Source of the DNA: an uncultured delta proteobacterium | Lineage (GTDB): Bacteria > Myxococcota_A > Polyangia > Polyangiales > Ga0077539 | Direction of reading: 5' to 3' | DNA length: 8,320 nucleotides | NCBI GenBank assembly: GCA_903860995.1 | Contig: CAIOSS010000523.1 | Coordinates: forward strand, 1-8,320 | Part shown: piece by piece, positions 1 through 8,320 of the stretch | Position numbering within the stretch: position 1 is the stretch's first letter | Layout: each line of letters starts with the position of its first letter | Translations under genes and position numbers: made by a program | The notes under the pieces: generated by a model | What the model was told of the DNA's origin: nothing | Seen by the model: the letters and a program-made list of their open reading frames with translations, nothing else | Database searches by the model: none

Positions 1-299
1 AAGGCCAGGGCCATGACCCAGTGGGTGTCCTTGGAGAGGATGCGGAAGCCGCCGCCGTGGAGGTACAGCAGCACCGGGTGCGGCCCCGGGCCAGCGGGCT
101 TGTAGACGTCGAGGCGGTGCTCGGGGCGGCCGTCGTCGAGGTAGGCGACGTCGCGGATGCGCTCGACGCCGTGGGCGCGCGGGTCAGCCTTCGGGTGCAG
201 CGCGCCGGCGCGGGAGACCCCGCGGAAGAAGCCGTCGACGAGGGTGCCGCCGAGCGAGCGGCGGAGGGTGTGGAGGCGTCCGGTGGTGGGGCTGGACAT
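1..299 (-). CDS. Alpha/beta-hydrolase (esterase/lipase-like), N-terminal part
   Basis: The gene runs off the left edge, so only the first 99 residues are visible. After a basic N-terminal stretch comes a strand-like segment ending LDVYKPAG (63-70), then PHPVLLYLHGGGF (73-85). This is the usual start of an alpha/beta-hydrolase core: a hydrophobic strand followed by an HGGG oxyanion-hole motif (81-84), as in the hormone-sensitive-lipase/carboxylesterase group (alpha/beta-hydrolase fold-3). Those enzymes hydrolyse carboxylic esters. The catalytic Ser, Asp and His would lie beyond the window, so substrate and activity cannot be judged. No signal peptide is evident, which suggests a cytosolic enzyme. 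The ATG at 299 is 17 bp behind the stop of the upstream SUKH-like gene, so co-transcription is likely. There is no clear Shine-Dalgarno sequence before it. The fold call is fairly sure and the substrate is unknown. Confidence 0.8.
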   Translation of the reverse strand, partial: MSSPTTGRLHTLRRSLGGTLVDGFFRGVSRAGALHPKADPRAHGVERIRDVAYLDDGRPEHRLDVYKPAGPGPHPVLLYLHGGGFRILSKDTHWVMALA

Positions 300-316
300 C
301 GAACCGAGCGTAGCGC

Positions 317-1165
317 TCAGGGCGACTCGGCGATGGGGAGTTCGTCCTTCGGGTCGCCGACCATCCAGCGGTCGAAGAAGCCGTAGAAGTCGAAGGGGAC
401 GGCTTCGCCCCGGATGCCCAGGCGGTCGTCGAAGTCGACGATGGCGAGGCTCGGGTCGGCCGCGCCGGCGGGGCGCTTCTTCCGGGCGCCGGGCTTCGCG
501 TGGGAGAAGCACCAGCCGCCTTCGCCCGCGTCGCCTTCGCCGCGCGAGAGGCGCAGCAGGTCGGCGGTCTTCACCTCGGCGTCGACCTGCGGGATCGCGA
601 GCTGCACCGAGGGCTGCACCCCGGGGCCGACGCCCGTCCAGCCGAACTCGTCGAGCAGCACGCCGAAGCCGTTGTGCTGCCGGTAGAACGCCGCGAGCTC
701 GGGCGGGACCTCCCAGCCCTCCACGTGGAACTCCGGCGCCGGGTCGGGCGGCCCGCCGATCCAGAGCGTAGGGCCCCCGCGCTCGGGCAGCGCATACATC
801 AAGAACCACCCGCCCAGGTCGGGCGCGTCGGGCTGCGGGGCGTGGCGCACGGCGCAGGTGAGCGTGGCCCCGGAGAGGCGCTTGATGAGCCGCGGGAAGT
901 GCGCGGCGAGCGGGCCGAAGGCCGCCGTGGCGACATCCTGCGCCGTCGCGGCGGCGGGCCACGGACAGCCCGGGTCACCGAGCGCGAAGACCTCCGCCGC
1001 CCACTTCGGGTGCTCGCAGGCCAGCAGCACCCGCACCCCGTCGCGGTCGTGCTCGGCGAGCAGCGCAGAGCGCACCTTCGGGTCGGAGATGTACGCCGCC
1101 CCTGGCTTCATGGCCTTGCGCGTCGTGGTGATGAGGGACTTCAGGCCCGCGGTCGAGAGGGTCAT
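317..1165 (-). CDS. SUKH / SMI1-KNR4-like domain protein (282 aa)
   Basis: A 282-residue soluble protein with no signal peptide or membrane segment. The C-terminal half resembles the SMI1/KNR4 (SUKH) superfamily: VPPELAAFYRQHNGFG (153-168) matches the typical 'P.el..f...hNG' helix, and a later strand AIVDFDD (241-247) followed by DFYGFFDRW (259-267) matches the usual acidic strand plus terminal 'sF..fl' helix. The N-terminal 145 residues are not recognised. SUKH proteins in bacteria are best known as immunity proteins against polymorphic toxins, but many are orphan and of unknown role. No toxin gene is visible here. I chose the ATG at 1165. An in-frame ATG at 1225 would add 20 residues and overlap the dioxygenase stop by one base (TAATG), but the 59-bp stretch between is relatively AT-richer and uses codons (AGA, CTT) unlike the gene body. 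Coding is secure; the family is a moderate-confidence reading by eye. Confidence 0.65.
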   Translation of the reverse strand: MTLSTAGLKSLITTTRKAMKPGAAYISDPKVRSALLAEHDRDGVRVLLACEHPKWAAEVFALGDPGCPWPAAATAQDVATAAFGPLAAHFPRLIKRLSGATLTCAVRHAPQPDAPDLGGWFLMYALPERGGPTLWIGGPPDPAPEFHVEGWEVPPELAAFYRQHNGFGVLLDEFGWTGVGPGVQPSVQLAIPQVDAEVKTADLLRLSRGEGDAGEGGWCFSHAKPGARKKRPAGAADPSLAIVDFDDRLGIRGEAVPFDFYGFFDRWMVGDPKDELPIAESP

Positions 1166-1172
1166 GGGGCGA

Positions 1173-1178
1173 GTTCTA
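1173..1178 (-). promoter_or_regulatory. Possible -10 element (TAGAAC) before the SUKH-like gene
   Basis: On the minus strand TAGAAC lies 7 nt before the ATG at 1165, in a locally AT-richer stretch between the dioxygenase stop and this start. A -10 box this close would place transcription initiation at or next to the ATG, giving a leaderless mRNA. That fits the absence of a Shine-Dalgarno sequence. The same hexamer occurs 8 nt before the def start. No good -35 box is visible, so this is a weak call. Confidence 0.25.
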
Positions 1179-1224
1179 AGCACAAACCCGGGTGCCGCGC
1201 GCCTGAGAATTGTCGGACCGGGCA

Positions 1225-2169
<945 letters not shown>

Positions 2170-2270
2170 GGTGGAGTGGAGGGTGCGAGCGCCGGAGCCC
2201 CGCTACAAGCGCAACGGGCGGAACGCCGGGTTGCGGGAGGGGCAACGCAGCGACGCCCCGGGAGGGCGCT
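2170..2270 (-). other. def-dioxygenase intergenic gap with a stop-proximal hairpin
   Basis: This 101-bp gap holds no gene. Directly behind the def stop is an inverted repeat: on the plus strand ACGCCC (2253-2258) and GGGCGC (2264-2269), with a 5-nt loop and one G-T pair. A second, smaller one follows: GTTGC (2230-2234) and GCAAC (2242-2246), 7-nt loop. Neither is followed by a T-run on the minus strand, so a classical intrinsic terminator is not supported. Partial termination or transcript-end protection is possible. No convincing promoter for the dioxygenase is visible. Confidence 0.3.
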
Positions 2271-2846
2271 CTACTCCCCGAAGCGGGCGACGAGGGCCTT
2301 GGCGCGCTCGACGAAGGCCGCCTGGTGGTAGCGCTCGAACTCGCCCCAGGTGGTGAAGGTCTTCGGGTCGACCATGCGGTCGACGAAGAGCAGCCCGTCG
2401 AGGTGGTCGACCTCGTGCTGGAAGGTGCCCGCGGTGAGGCCGCGCACCACCCGGTCGATGAGGGCGCCGTGGCGGTCGAGGGCCGTGACCCGGATCTCTG
2501 TCGCCCGCGGCGCGACGCCCCGGAAGCCCGGCACCGAGAGGCAGCCCTCGTAGTTGTCGAAGCGCTCGTCGGTGCGCAGCTCGATCACCGGGTTGACCAG
2601 CACCGTCAACGGAACCTTCGGCTTGTACGGGTACCGCGGGTTGTTGTTGACCTCGATCGCGCACACCCGCACGGGCTCGTACACCTGAGTGGCGGCGAGG
2701 CCCGCGCCGTTGGCGTCGCGCATGGTCTCTACCAGGTCGTCAATGAAGCGCTGGAAATCCGCGCTCGCTAGCTCGTCGAGGCTCACCTCGCGCGCCCGCT
2801 GGCGGAGCACCGGGTGACCGATCTGCGCAATCTTCCTGATGGCCAT
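2271..2846 (-). CDS. def: Peptide deformylase
   Basis: This 191-residue cytosolic metalloenzyme removes the formyl group from the N-terminal formyl-methionine of nascent proteins, before methionine aminopeptidase acts. All three family motifs are intact: GAGLAATQ (47-54, the GxGLAxxQ motif), EGCLS (100-104) and HEVDH (144-148). Cys102, His144 and His148 are the expected metal ligands and Glu145 the catalytic acid/base; Gln54 helps bind substrate. The N-terminus IRKIAQIGHPVLRQRA is typical and fixes the start at the ATG at 2846. The protein is slightly longer than the common 165-175 residues, owing to a C-terminal helical tail (about 162-191). The usual partner fmt is not adjacent. No clear Shine-Dalgarno is present, but TAGAAC lies 8 nt upstream. 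The gene is divergent from the cytochrome lipoprotein gene across 50 bp and could lead the four-gene minus-strand cluster. Identification is essentially certain. Confidence 0.98.
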   Translation of the reverse strand: MAIRKIAQIGHPVLRQRAREVSLDELASADFQRFIDDLVETMRDANGAGLAATQVYEPVRVCAIEVNNNPRYPYKPKVPLTVLVNPVIELRTDERFDNYEGCLSVPGFRGVAPRATEIRVTALDRHGALIDRVVRGLTAGTFQHEVDHLDGLLFVDRMVDPKTFTTWGEFERYHQAAFVERAKALVARFGE

Positions 2847-2854
2847 CGAGCCGT

Positions 2855-2860
2855 GTTCTA
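2855..2860 (-). promoter_or_regulatory. Possible -10 element (TAGAAC) before def
   Basis: TAGAAC on the minus strand ends 8 nt before the def ATG, inside the 50-bp divergent gap. The position suggests initiation at or near the start codon and fits the missing Shine-Dalgarno. It is identical to the hexamer at 1173-1178 before the SUKH-like gene. There is no recognisable -35 box at 16-18 bp. Confidence 0.28.
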
Positions 2861-2882
2861 GCAGGTGCGTCGCGCGCCGGGA

Positions 2883-2888
2883 TACCCT
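2883..2888 (+). promoter_or_regulatory. Possible -10 element (TACCCT) before the cytochrome lipoprotein
   Basis: TACCCT on the plus strand fits TAnnnT and lies 8 nt before the GTG start at 2897, which has no Shine-Dalgarno. The placement parallels the hexamers before def and the SUKH-like gene. The whole divergent promoter region would be only 50 bp, so back-to-back promoters would overlap. Weak evidence, positional only. Confidence 0.2.
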
Positions 2889-2896
2889 CCGCGGCC

Positions 2897-5758
2897 GTGA
2901 ACCGCTCCCTGTGCCTCGGCCTCCTCGTCAGCGCGCTCGGCTGCTCCTTCGGAAGCCCCATCGTCGGCGCCCTGACCCTCGACGCTGGCGCGCCCGGGGA
3001 CAGCGCCCGCGCCGACCTCGGCCCCACCGACACCGGCGAGGACGCCCCCGCGGCCGACCAGGGCCCCACCGACGCCCCCGACGCCCCCGACGCCCCCGAC
3101 GCCCCGCCCTTCGGCCGCGCGGTGCTGCCCGGCCCGAGCCGCTCGTCCGCGGTGGCCGTCTCGACCGACGACCGCGTCGCCGTCGCGGTCAACCGCAGCG
3201 CCCACTCCGTGTCGGTCTTCACCCTCAGCCCGGGCGCTCCCCTCACGGCCGCGCGCTCCGCGGAGGTCAGGACCGGCGCCGGCAGCGAGCCGTGGAGCGT
3301 CGCGCTCGGCCCCGACGACAACACCGCGTACGTCACGCTGCGCCGCGAGGGGCAGCTGGTGCGCATCAACGACCTGCGGGGCACTGCCACGGTCTTCGCC
3401 ACGCGCGCCGCGGTCGGCGCCGAGCCCACCGGGGTCGCGCTGAGCCCGTCAGGCCGCACCGTCTTCGTCGCCAGCTGGGGCGAGGGGACGGTGTCCGTCG
3501 TCGACGCCGCCACCCTCGCCGTCACCGACACCCTCGACCTCAACGCCGCCCTCGTGCGCGGCGGATACCTCGGCGCCGACGCCGTCGCCCGCCGCGGGCT
3601 CGCCCACCCCCGCGCGCTCGCGGTCACCAACGACGGCGACGCCGACGAGGCCGACGAGGCCCTGTACGTCACGGAGTTCTTCGCCCAGCGGCGCGGCACC
3701 TCGGGGCCCACCGGGCTCGAGCGCTTCGACCAGAGCCACGTCGGGGTGGTCTACCGCTACACCCTCGGCCCGCGCGCCCTCACGGTGAACGCCATCATCC
3801 CCGCCGCCGACATGGGCTTCCGCAGCACCGACACCGCCACCGCGGGGTGCTTCCCCAACCAGCTCTCCTCCCTCGCCATCGCGTCGGGTCGCGTCTACGT
3901 CACCGCCCTCTGCGAGTCCCCCCGCGGACCCGTCGGACCCGCCGCCCCGCCGCCTCCCCCCGACGGCGGAACATCCCCCGACGCGGCCCTCCCCGACGCG
4001 GCCCTCCCCGACGTCCCGTCCATCCCCGATGTCCTGCCGGTCACCGACGTGCCCGATGGCGGTCCTCCGGCGGTGGCGCCGCTCGACCCGCTGCTGGTCA
4101 ACTTCCGCACGCAGCACACCGGGGCGATCTTCGTCCTCGACCAGTCCACCGGCTTCGAGCTCCCCTCGCAGCGCGTGCTGCTCAACGCGCGCTTCTTCGC
4201 CCTCTACGAAAACCGCCGGGTGCCCGACGACGCCTCGCGCCGCTATCCCCTGCTGCCCGTCGACATGGTGTTCCAGCCGCTGGTGGCCGGGAGCACCGCG
4301 GGGTCGACCGTCGCGTGGGTGGTCGGCTACGGCAGCGACGCCCTCTTCCGCGTGCGCTTCAGCCCCTCCGGGGCCCTCGTCGAGGTGGGCAACCCCACCG
4401 TCGACACGCTGCCGCCCTTCATCGACCTCGGCGCGGCTGCAACCCCCGCGCGGCTTCCCTACGGGCTCGCCGTGACCTCCACCGGGTCCACCGCCCTCAG
4501 CGTGCAGGAGCACTCGCGCAACGTCGCGGTGGTCACCTTCTCCAACCAGACGGTGTCGTCCGTGGTCGCGTCGAGCGCAACGCCCGCGGGCGCCGACGCG
4601 CAGGCCGCCGACGGCCGCAGGCTCTTCGTCACGGGCCTCGGGCGCTGGTCGCTCAAGGGCCAGGGGTGGAACTCCTGCGAGTCGTGCCACCCCGACGGGC
4701 TCACCGACAACGTCACCTGGTACTTCGGCCGCGGCCCGCGGCAGTCGATCTCCCTCGACGCCACCGTCGACGCCATGGGCGCGCCCCGCATCATGAACTG
4801 GACGGCCGTCTTCGATGAGGTCGCGGACTTCGAGCTCAACGTCCGCGGAAACTCCGGCGGGGTCGGGGCCGTGGTGCACCGCGCCAACGATGGCGCCACG
4901 CCGCCGCGCGTCTCCACCGACGACCGCATCGTGTTCGACGGCACCGCGCCCGTCGGGATGCAGCTGCGCACGGACGCGCCGCACGATGGCCTGTCGGGCG
5001 CCATCGACGCCATCGCGACCCCGGCGGGCACCGGGGCGCCGCGCGGGGTGCTCGACGACTGGGCGCTGATCACCCGCTACATCGGGTCCATCCGCACGCC
5101 GCGGCCCCCCGCGGCCGGGACGCCCGACGACGTGCGTGAGGGCCGGGAGATCTTCACCCAGGCGGGCTGCGACGGCTGCCACGCGGGGCCCCGCTGGAGC
5201 CTGTCGCGGCGCTTCTATCCCCCCAGCGAGGCCAACAACGACCGGGTGACGGGCGCGCTCATCACCCGCCGATGGTCCCGCCCCCCCGGCGCGCCCACGA
5301 CCCTGCTCGCCGAGGGCGGCACCTTCCGGCTGTCACCCTTCGACCCGGCCAACGACCAGCTCGCGTGCGCCGTACGCAACGTCGGCACCTGGGCCGCCGG
5401 CCGCGGCGTCGCGCCCGCCGGGGTCGACCTGCTCGAGGTGCGCGCCAACATGACCACCGCGTCGCAGGGCGCGACGGGCTTCAACCCGCCGTCGCTCCTG
5501 GGCGTCGCGCACGGGGCCCCGTACTTCCACGCGGGCAACGCGCGCACCCTGGAGGAGGCCCTCGGCGAGCGCTTCGCCGCGCACCGCGACCTCTTCGCGC
5601 CGACGGGGATGTTCGATGGCGTCGGGGGCGCCGCCCGCCTGCGCCAGCTGCTGGCCTTCCTGGCGAGCATCGACGAGCGCACCGAGCCCGTGGCGCAGCC
5701 CGCGCGCATCGGCGGCAGCAGCGGCTTCGACCCGGACGTCTGCGGTCAGCTTCGGTAG
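2897..5758 (+). CDS. Predicted lipoprotein: beta-propeller fused to di-haem cytochrome c peroxidase-like domains
   Basis: A 953-residue exported protein. The GTG start gives a short signal peptide (MNRSLCLGLLVSALGC) with a lipobox-like ALGC and Cys16 as probable lipid anchor. A linker rich in Asp, Ala, Pro and Thr follows (about 28-72). Residues about 80-345 and 398-580 carry propeller-like repeats of the YVTN/YncE kind, such as PTGVALSPSGRTVFVASWGE (177-196), interrupted by a second Asp/Pro/Ala linker (346-393). Two c-type haem sites follow: CESCH (594-598), in the GPRQ...MNW...FDEV..FE context (to about 646), and CDGCH (758-762) after REGREIFTQ. The end has the peroxidase/MauG-like block PSLLGVAHGAPYFH (to 878) plus a final helix LLAFLASI. 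Such domains do haem redox chemistry in the envelope; the propeller may bind a partner or substrate. Function is unproven: peroxidase, oxidase or electron carrier. It is divergent from def and convergent with the prolyl isomerase gene. Confidence 0.85.
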   Translation: MNRSLCLGLLVSALGCSFGSPIVGALTLDAGAPGDSARADLGPTDTGEDAPAADQGPTDAPDAPDAPDAPPFGRAVLPGPSRSSAVAVSTDDRVAVAVNRSAHSVSVFTLSPGAPLTAARSAEVRTGAGSEPWSVALGPDDNTAYVTLRREGQLVRINDLRGTATVFATRAAVGAEPTGVALSPSGRTVFVASWGEGTVSVVDAATLAVTDTLDLNAALVRGGYLGADAVARRGLAHPRALAVTNDGDADEADEALYVTEFFAQRRGTSGPTGLERFDQSHVGVVYRYTLGPRALTVNAIIPAADMGFRSTDTATAGCFPNQLSSLAIASGRVYVTALCESPRGPVGPAAPPPPPDGGTSPDAALPDAALPDVPSIPDVLPVTDVPDGGPPAVAPLDPLLVNFRTQHTGAIFVLDQSTGFELPSQRVLLNARFFALYENRRVPDDASRRYPLLPVDMVFQPLVAGSTAGSTVAWVVGYGSDALFRVRFSPSGALVEVGNPTVDTLPPFIDLGAAATPARLPYGLAVTSTGSTALSVQEHSRNVAVVTFSNQTVSSVVASSATPAGADAQAADGRRLFVTGLGRWSLKGQGWNSCESCHPDGLTDNVTWYFGRGPRQSISLDATVDAMGAPRIMNWTAVFDEVADFELNVRGNSGGVGAVVHRANDGATPPRVSTDDRIVFDGTAPVGMQLRTDAPHDGLSGAIDAIATPAGTGAPRGVLDDWALITRYIGSIRTPRPPAAGTPDDVREGREIFTQAGCDGCHAGPRWSLSRRFYPPSEANNDRVTGALITRRWSRPPGAPTTLLAEGGTFRLSPFDPANDQLACAVRNVGTWAAGRGVAPAGVDLLEVRANMTTASQGATGFNPPSLLGVAHGAPYFHAGNARTLEEALGERFAAHRDLFAPTGMFDGVGGAARLRQLLAFLASIDERTEPVAQPARIGGSSGFDPDVCGQLR
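3071..3106 (+). repeat. Four tandem 9-bp units encoding Asp-Ala-Pro
   Basis: The unit gacgccccc occurs three times and then once as gacgccccg, coding for four Asp-Ala-Pro triplets (residues 59-70) in the linker behind the lipid-anchor region. The copies are in frame, so gain or loss of a unit would change linker length without a frameshift. Likely a flexible spacer lifting the propeller off the membrane. Confidence 0.85.
3980..4009 (+). repeat. Two tandem 15-bp units encoding Asp-Ala-Ala-Leu-Pro
   Basis: The 15-bp unit gacgcggccctcccc is present twice, exactly and in frame, coding for DAALP twice (residues 362-371). Degenerate continuations (PDVPSIPDV, VTDVPDGGPP) follow. It lies in the low-complexity linker (346-393) that interrupts the propeller, preceded by a Pro-rich run (349-355). 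Confidence 0.8.
5098..5115. repeat. 7-bp inverted repeat inside the cytochrome lipoprotein gene
   Basis: GCCGCGG (5098-5104) and CCGCGGC (5109-5115) are separated by CCCC. The repeat codes for the Pro/Ala-rich linker just before the second haem domain. It may fold in mRNA, but short GC inverted repeats are common in such a genome and I assign no role. Confidence 0.4.
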
Positions 5759-5762
5759 CGGG

Positions 5763-6233
5763 TCACTCCGTCCGCTGGATGACGTGGAACCCGAAGGGCG
5801 TCTCCACCAGCCCGGAGATCTGGTCGACCTCCAGCTCGAAGGCGGCCTCCTCGAAGGCGCGCACCATGCGACCGCGGCCGAAGCGACCCAGCGAGCCGCC
5901 GCGCTCCCCGGCGCCGGGCTCGTCGGAGTACTCCCGCACCAGGCCGGCGAAGTCCTCCCCGGCGCGGGCGCGACCGAGGGCCTCCTCGGCGCGCGCGCGG
6001 GCCGCCGCGGAGGTGCGGGTGATCGACGCGGGCGCGTGCTCGCTGCCGGCGTACATCACCAGCAGGTGGCGGGCGGCGACCTCGCGCGGGCGGCGCACGC
6101 CCCCGTCGCGGGCGGTCGCGATCTCCACGTCCCCCGACGTCCCCTCCGCCGCCGAGGTGGTCACCGGGTGCGCCCGGTCGGAACAGCTCGCGCGGGCGAG
6201 CAACACGGTCAGTCCAGCCATCGCGATGCGCAT
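5763..6233 (-). CDS. Parvulin-type (PpiC) peptidyl-prolyl cis-trans isomerase
   Basis: A 156-residue protein whose last ~100 residues form one parvulin domain: ARHLLVMY (54-61) with the conserved first-strand His56, FAGLVREYSDEPGA (95-108), GGSLGRFGRG (112-121), then MVRAFEEAAFEL (123-134) and TPFGFHVIQ (145-153) with the second conserved His150. Parvulins catalyse prolyl bond isomerisation and help exported proteins fold. There is no SurA/PrsA-type chaperone domain. The N-terminus (MRIAMAGLTVLLARASC) looks like a short export signal. Cys17 could be a lipid anchor, but Arg at -3 breaks the normal lipobox, so a Sec-cleaved or poorly exported form is also possible. Residues 18-50 look disordered. 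The ATG at 6233 has a GGAG about 10 nt upstream (6244-6247). The gene follows the helicase by 53 bp, behind a palindrome, and its stop is 4 bp from that of the convergent cytochrome gene. Confidence 0.9.
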   Translation of the reverse strand: MRIAMAGLTVLLARASCSDRAHPVTTSAAEGTSGDVEIATARDGGVRRPREVAARHLLVMYAGSEHAPASITRTSAAARARAEEALGRARAGEDFAGLVREYSDEPGAGERGGSLGRFGRGRMVRAFEEAAFELEVDQISGLVETPFGFHVIQRTE

Positions 6234-6264
6234 CTGGGTCGGTCTCCGCGGCGCAAGAGAGCAC

Positions 6265-6282
6265 GACGCCCGCGCGGGCGTC
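6265..6282 (-). terminator. Perfect 18-bp palindrome behind the helicase stop, terminator-like hairpin
   Basis: GACGCCCGCGCGGGCGTC is a perfect palindrome starting 5 bases behind the helicase stop codon. As RNA it would form a 7-bp GC stem with a 4-nt loop. The downstream minus-strand sequence (GTGCTCTCTTG) is only mildly T-rich, so it is an imperfect intrinsic terminator. It could instead be a partial terminator or attenuator between helicase and prolyl isomerase, or a dyad operator for the isomerase gene 31 bp further on. Confidence 0.45.
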
Positions 6283-6286
6283 TACG

Positions 6287-8320
<2,034 letters not shown>

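Noticed and set aside
2839..4818. A 659-codon plus-strand frame overlapping the start of the lipoprotein gene
   Set aside because: Overwhelmingly Arg/Pro/His-rich shadow translation, out of frame with the real gene and starting within def on the other strand.
3449..5182. A 577-codon open frame antisense to the cytochrome lipoprotein gene
   Set aside because: Composition is the Gly/Arg/Val/Asp-rich pattern expected from the reverse frame of a GC-rich gene, with no domain or motif. The opposite strand carries clear haem and propeller motifs.
5281..5287. A run of seven C within the lipoprotein gene as a phase-variation tract
   Set aside because: The reading frame continues correctly on both sides, and C-runs of this length are expected by chance in such GC-rich DNA.
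5746..6264. A 172-codon frame overlapping the prolyl isomerase
   Set aside because: Arg/Gly-rich and motif-free; the parvulin motifs are in the other frame (5763-6233).

Overview
The window is very GC-rich (about 70% by eye), and nearly every codon ends in G or C. It encodes seven densely packed proteins and shows no sign of mobile elements, CRISPR or RNA genes. Asp/Ala/Pro-rich linkers behind a lipoprotein signal, a beta-propeller fused to cytochrome c domains, and a possible Tat-lipoprotein enzyme suggest a soil or marine Myxococcota (delta-proteobacterial lineage). That assignment is an inference from style, not from a marker gene.

Layout from left to right. Four minus-strand genes occupy 1-2846. 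Read in their own direction they are peptide deformylase (def, 2846-2271), an extradiol-type dioxygenase of the LigB/DODA family with an optional Tat-lipoprotein leader (2169-1225), a SUKH/SMI1-KNR4-like protein (1165-317), and the first 99 residues of an alpha/beta-hydrolase with an HGGG motif (299 to beyond the left edge). Gaps between them are 101, 59 and 17 bp, so partial co-transcription from def is possible, though some starts may have their own promoters. A 50-bp divergent gap separates def from a plus-strand gene (2897-5758) for a 953-residue predicted lipoprotein. It combines a beta-propeller, split by a low-complexity linker, with two CxxCH haem sites of the di-haem cytochrome c peroxidase/MauG-like type. 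That gene meets a minus-strand gene for a small parvulin-type prolyl isomerase (6233-5763) with only 4 bp between the stop codons. Upstream of the isomerase on the same strand lies a complete-looking Rep/UvrD-type superfamily 1A helicase (8320-6287), whose ATG is the last codon of the window. A perfect 18-bp palindrome sits just behind the helicase stop.

Functionally the genes look like ordinary housekeeping and accessory genes, not one pathway. Deformylase acts on nascent proteins, the helicase on DNA, and the isomerase and cytochrome lipoprotein probably in the envelope. The dioxygenase and hydrolase could act on aromatic or ester substrates. I do not see a defence island or a coherent new system. 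The points most worth checking are the architecture of the propeller/di-haem lipoprotein, the two competing starts of the dioxygenase (exported lipoprotein or cytosolic enzyme), a TA-containing hexamer 7-8 nt before several starts that lack Shine-Dalgarno sites (possible leaderless transcripts), and two similar hairpins directly behind stop codons.
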